From JBBFMJ01 sp037441225 (GTDB taxonomy: Bacteria > Acidobacteriota > Thermoanaerobaculia > UBA2201): DNA of 17,670 nucleotides. Below the pieces are notes generated by a model. The model searched no databases. It was given only the letters and a program-made list of their open reading frames with translations, and had not been told where the DNA came from. This document shows positions 15,191 through 17,670 of the stretch, in pieces. Made by a program: the position numbers and the translations under genes. The DNA lies in the NCBI GenBank assembly GCA_037441225.1, contig JBBISU010000066.1:1-17670 (forward strand), read 5' to 3'. Within the stretch, counting starts at the first letter, position 1. Each line of letters starts with the position of its first letter.

Positions 15191-15912
15191 TGTCTTCTGA
15201 AGCACCAGCATATAAAAGGATATTGCTTAAGGTTTCAGGGGAAGCTTTTTCTTATCCCCAAAAATTAGGTCTTTCAGCAGAATCAATAAATTATTTATCA
15301 AAAGAAATTAAATCCATATATGAATTAAATTTACAAATTGGAATTGTGATTGGAGGAGGAAACATAATAAGGGGCTTAGCTGCTTCAAAAGAAGGGCTTG
15401 ACAGGGCAACGGGTGATTATATGGGTATGCTTGCAACTTGTATCAATGCTCTATCACTTATGGATTCCCTTGAAAGAAAAGGTATCCCAACAAGAGTTAT
15501 GACTGCCATTGAGATAAGAGCAATTGCAGAACCCTTTATAAGGAGGAGAGCAATAAGACACCTTGAAAAAGGAAGGGTTGTTATATTTGCTGCTGGAACA
15601 GGGAATCCTTATTTTACAACTGACTCTGCTGCTGCCCTTCGTGCTTCAGAGATAAATGCAGAAGTAATTTTAAAAGCAACAAAAGTAGATGGGGTTTATG
15701 ATAAAGATCCAAAAACCTTCGAGGATGCTAAAAAATTTTCCGAAGTAACATATCAAATTGCCTTAGAAAAGGGATTAAAGATAATGGATGCAGCTGCCTT
15801 ATCTTTATGTTCAGAAAACAATATTCCAATTATTGTTTTTGATTTTTTTAAAGAAGGAAACCTTAAAAAAATCATTTTAGGTGAAAATATAGGTTCCTTT
15901 GTAAGGAGGTGA
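15190..15912 (+). CDS. pyrH: Uridylate kinase
   Basis: A 240-residue bacterial UMP kinase of the amino-acid-kinase fold. It shows KRILLKVSGEAF at the start, VIGGGNIIRG, the GDYMGMLAT segment, FAAGTGNPYFTTDSAAALRA and the KATKVDGVYDKDP loop, all conserved in PyrH. It makes UDP from UMP with ATP, as a hexamer. Start and stop codons overlap tsf by one base (TAATG), and AGGTGAAG lies just upstream. Its own end contains AGGAGG, the ribosome site of frr. Confidence 0.97.
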   Translation: MSSEAPAYKRILLKVSGEAFSYPQKLGLSAESINYLSKEIKSIYELNLQIGIVIGGGNIIRGLAASKEGLDRATGDYMGMLATCINALSLMDSLERKGIPTRVMTAIEIRAIAEPFIRRRAIRHLEKGRVVIFAAGTGNPYFTTDSAAALRASEINAEVILKATKVDGVYDKDPKTFEDAKKFSEVTYQIALEKGLKIMDAAALSLCSENNIPIIVFDFFKEGNLKKIILGENIGSFVRR

Positions 15913-15916
15913 ATTT

Positions 15917-16474
15917 ATGATTGATGAAATAAAAAAAGATATTCAAAAAAGGATGGAAGGTGCAATTAATCATTTTCAAGAAGAATTAAAAGCCTTGAGA
16001 ACTGGCAGAGCAACTCCTGCTCTTTTAGAACCAGTAAAAGTTTTATATTACGGTAGTCCAACCCCTGTAAACCAACTTGCAAACATTATGGTTCCAGACC
16101 CAACCCTTTTAATAGTCCAACCCTGGGATCCATCACTTGTTCAAGAAATTGAAAAAGCAATAAGGAAGGCAGATTTGGGTTTAAATCCAATAAATGATGG
16201 TAAAACATTAAAAGTTCCAATTCCTCCCTTAACAGAAGAAAGGAGAAAAGAACTTTCAAAAAAAGCCAAAGAAATAGCAGAAATAGCAAAAAATGCAATA
16301 AGAAATATAAGAAGGGATGGAAATGAACAAGTTAAAAAAGCAGAAAAAGACAAAAAAATTTCTGAAGATGATAAAGAAAGAGGTTTGAAAGAAATTCAAG
16401 AGTTAACAGATAATTATATTGAAAAAATTGAAGAAATATTAAAGAAAAAAGAAAAGGAAATCCTTGGGGAATAA
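15917..16474 (+). CDS. frr: Ribosome recycling factor
   Basis: A 185-residue RRF, the standard length. It has the typical LKALRTGRATPALLEPVKVLYYGSPTPVNQLA (hinge and domain II entry), QPWDPSLVQEIEKAI, PPLTEERRKEL and NIRRDGNE near the end of domain I. With EF-G it splits post-termination ribosomes. The ATG follows the pyrH stop by 4 bases with AAGGAGGTGA as a very strong Shine-Dalgarno that contains the pyrH stop. The tsf-pyrH-frr order is conserved widely in bacteria. Confidence 0.97.
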   Translation: MIDEIKKDIQKRMEGAINHFQEELKALRTGRATPALLEPVKVLYYGSPTPVNQLANIMVPDPTLLIVQPWDPSLVQEIEKAIRKADLGLNPINDGKTLKVPIPPLTEERRKELSKKAKEIAEIAKNAIRNIRRDGNEQVKKAEKDKKISEDDKERGLKEIQELTDNYIEKIEEILKKKEKEILGE

Positions 16475-17126
16475 ATATTATTTAATTATTGCTGCTGCTG
16501 GTAAATCCAAAAGATTTGGAGAAGATAAACTATTTCAAAGAATAAATAAAAAAACAATTCTTGAGTTATCTATTTCAAATTTTAAAGATATAAATTTTGA
16601 AAAAAAAGTTCTTGTTTTAAGTAAAGAAAAAATTAAAGATGAAAAATTAAAAGAAAAATTTAAAAATTTTTTAACTGCTGAAGGAGGGAAAAAAAGGGCA
16701 ATCTCTGTTTATAAGGGCTTTTTAAAGATTTCACCAGAAGAAAACTCTTATGTAATAATTCATGATGGAGCAAGGCCCTTTGTTCCAATAAGTTTGATAA
16801 AAAATTTACTAAAGGAAATTAAAAATGAAATGGCAGTAATCCCCGTGATTCCTGTGAAAGAAACATTAAAAAAAATAAAAAATAATTTTGTTGAAAAAAC
16901 AATTGAAAGAGAAGGGCTTTTTTTTGTTCAAACACCACAAATTTTTAAAGCAAAAACTTTATATGAAGGATATAAACTGGAAAGAAAAATCTGGGAAAAT
17001 TTAACAGATGAATCACAGCTTTTGGAAATCTTAAATATTCCTATTAAAACAATCATTGGCTCAACTTTTAATATTAAAATAACCTATAAGGAAGATTTGA
17101 AAATCATTAAAAATTATTATAAATAA
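16464..17126 (+). CDS. ispD: 2-C-methyl-D-erythritol 4-phosphate cytidylyltransferase
   Basis: A 220-residue nucleotidyltransferase. IIAAAGKSKRFGEDK near the start is the CTP-binding signature, followed by AEGGKKRAISVYKG, VIIHDGARPFVP (IspD motif with the metal Asp), VQTPQIF, TDESQLLE and the C-terminal NIKITYKEDL. It makes CDP-methylerythritol in the MEP isoprenoid pathway. The start is TTG at 16464, overlapping frr by 11 bases, with AAAAGGAAA just upstream; no ATG lies near. In many bacteria uppS-cdsA-dxr follow frr; here another isoprenoid gene takes that place. No ispF is visible after it, because ssrA converges 16 bases later. Confidence 0.92.
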   Translation: MGNKYYLIIAAAGKSKRFGEDKLFQRINKKTILELSISNFKDINFEKKVLVLSKEKIKDEKLKEKFKNFLTAEGGKKRAISVYKGFLKISPEENSYVIIHDGARPFVPISLIKNLLKEIKNEMAVIPVIPVKETLKKIKNNFVEKTIEREGLFFVQTPQIFKAKTLYEGYKLERKIWENLTDESQLLEILNIPIKTIIGSTFNIKITYKEDLKIIKNYYK

Positions 17127-17142
17127 ATTTTTTGAAAAAATC

Positions 17143-17501
17143 TGGTGGAGGCGGGGGGAATCGAACCCCCTTCCGAAGGCGGTTTTATGAAAGCCACTAC
17201 ATGTTTAGTCCATTCTTAAAAAATTTAAAAGACACATTTCTTTGAATGGACAAGCAAAATGTGCCTTTAAGCCCTAATTTTTTAAAGGAAAGTTTTGGGC
17301 TTTGAAAACTTTCCTTAAAGCCCCAATGAGTAAAGGGTTTTCTTTCTCTTGGGGCAAAGAAAGAAACCCTGCTGCTTATTTTTAAGCAGCAAGTGCTAAT
17401 TCGTGGTTGGCACTTTTGCCTTGGCTTTTTTTTAAGAGGCAAGCCACCTCTACATGCAACTTCCATAAAACATCTAACCCCGTCGAAACCACATCGCCCC
17501 C
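17143..17501 (-). ncRNA. ssrA: tmRNA (transfer-messenger RNA)
   Basis: About 359 bases on the minus strand. The 5' end GGGGGCG (17501-17495) pairs with CGCCTCC before the encoded CCA (17143-17145), forming a 7-base-pair acceptor stem with one G-U pair. GGGGGTTCGATTCCCCCC is the T arm, and GATGTGGTTTCGACGGGG after the 5' strand is the conserved tmRNA start. The tag frame begins at the resume codon GCC (17411) and reads ANHELALAA then TAA (17384-17382), so the full tag is AANHELALAA with the charged Ala. The LALAA end is the usual protease signal. The last codons and the stop lie in an 8-base-pair hairpin (GCTGCTTA/TAAGCAGC, 17390-17371). Further C/T- and G/A-rich segments fit pseudoknots. tmRNA with SmpB rescues stalled ribosomes. 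Confidence 0.96.
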
Positions 17502-17506
17502 TAAAT

Positions 17507-17515
17507 ATTATAACA
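17507..17515 (-). promoter_or_regulatory. ssrA promoter, extended -10
   Basis: On the minus strand TGT-TATAAT (TATAAT at 17512-17507, TG extension at 17515-17514) is a consensus extended -10, ending 5 bases before the mature 5' end. A TTGAAA further upstream is 22 bases away, too far for a normal -35. The short distance suggests little or no 5' processing. Confidence 0.6.
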
Positions 17516-17670
17516 TAACCTAAAAGAAAATTTATTTCAAGGGAAATAAAAAAATGTTTAAAAAGGCTTTCTTTATTGAATAATCCAAAAAAATTTCCTT
17601 TTCAAGAGATAAAATCTTAAATCCAGTGTTGTTACTAATGTCAAGTCACATTTAATTACTAATTTAAAAT
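17516..17670. other. Right-edge flank without a recognised gene
   Basis: 155 AT-rich bases upstream of the ssrA promoter. The only notable signal is TTGACA on the minus strand (17644-17639) with TTTAAG or TAAGAT 17-19 bases on, a possible second promoter reading toward ssrA. No open frame of useful length is visible; any gene beyond would lie outside the window. Confidence 0.3.

Noticed and set aside
16086..16353. Two minus-strand 70-codon frames
   Set aside because: Both are shadows of frr, whose motifs and Shine-Dalgarno are clear.
17197..17466. An 89-codon open frame on the minus strand
   Set aside because: It lies wholly within the tmRNA gene and crosses its tag, stop hairpin and pseudoknots; it is an accident of the RNA sequence.

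Overview
The window comes from an AT-rich bacterial chromosome (coding strands rich in A and purines, proteins rich in Lys, Glu and Ile). Signs that it is bacterial are tmRNA, formyl-Met-tRNA transformylase, EF-Ts, ribosome recycling factor and the MEP-pathway enzyme IspD. An ExbD/TolR-type protein suggests two membranes. The very low GC and Lys/Glu/Ile-rich proteins, plus a DUF99 gene typical of archaea, would fit an anaerobic or thermophilic lineage from a poorly sampled phylum. The C-terminal block of the GAF protein resembles proteins I associate with Acidobacteriota and delta-proteobacteria-like groups. These taxonomic remarks are inference; the sequence does not fix the phylum.

Layout. 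(1) 1-5488, minus strand: SDR oxidoreductase -> fmt -> rsmB, tightly packed and overlapping, followed by a large signalling protein with two class III cyclase domains, an AAA ATPase domain and a helical region, cut by the left edge. (2) 5489-5544: a short divergent promoter region. (3) 5545-9585, plus strand: a ChaN-like protein, trxB (thioredoxin reductase) and a GAF/proline-rich protein. (4) 9586-10167: a 582-base region with no convincing gene. (5) 10168-13962, plus strand: a compact run of exported DsbA-like thioredoxin, DUF99/endonuclease dU-like protein, metallo-beta-lactamase-fold hydrolase and dihydrolipoamide dehydrogenase, with overlaps or 4-base gaps. (6) 14065-14532, minus: a lone ExbD/TolR-like gene, divergent from (7) 14594-17126, plus: tsf-pyrH-frr-ispD, a translation, nucleotide and isoprenoid operon. 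(8) 17143-17501, minus: ssrA (tmRNA), convergent with ispD. (9) 17502-17670: right flank with the ssrA promoter and no gene.

The most interesting pattern is in the start sites. Five genes (cyclase, SDR, ChaN-like, trxB, GAF protein) have no Shine-Dalgarno sequence. Instead a -10-like box, four times preceded by a TG extension, sits 6-7 bases before the start codon, as expected for leaderless mRNAs. The dsbA-like and tsf genes instead have a promoter, a 5' leader and a good Shine-Dalgarno. The window therefore appears to mix leaderless and leadered initiation. I saw no transposon, CRISPR array, phage gene or clearly novel multi-gene defence system.
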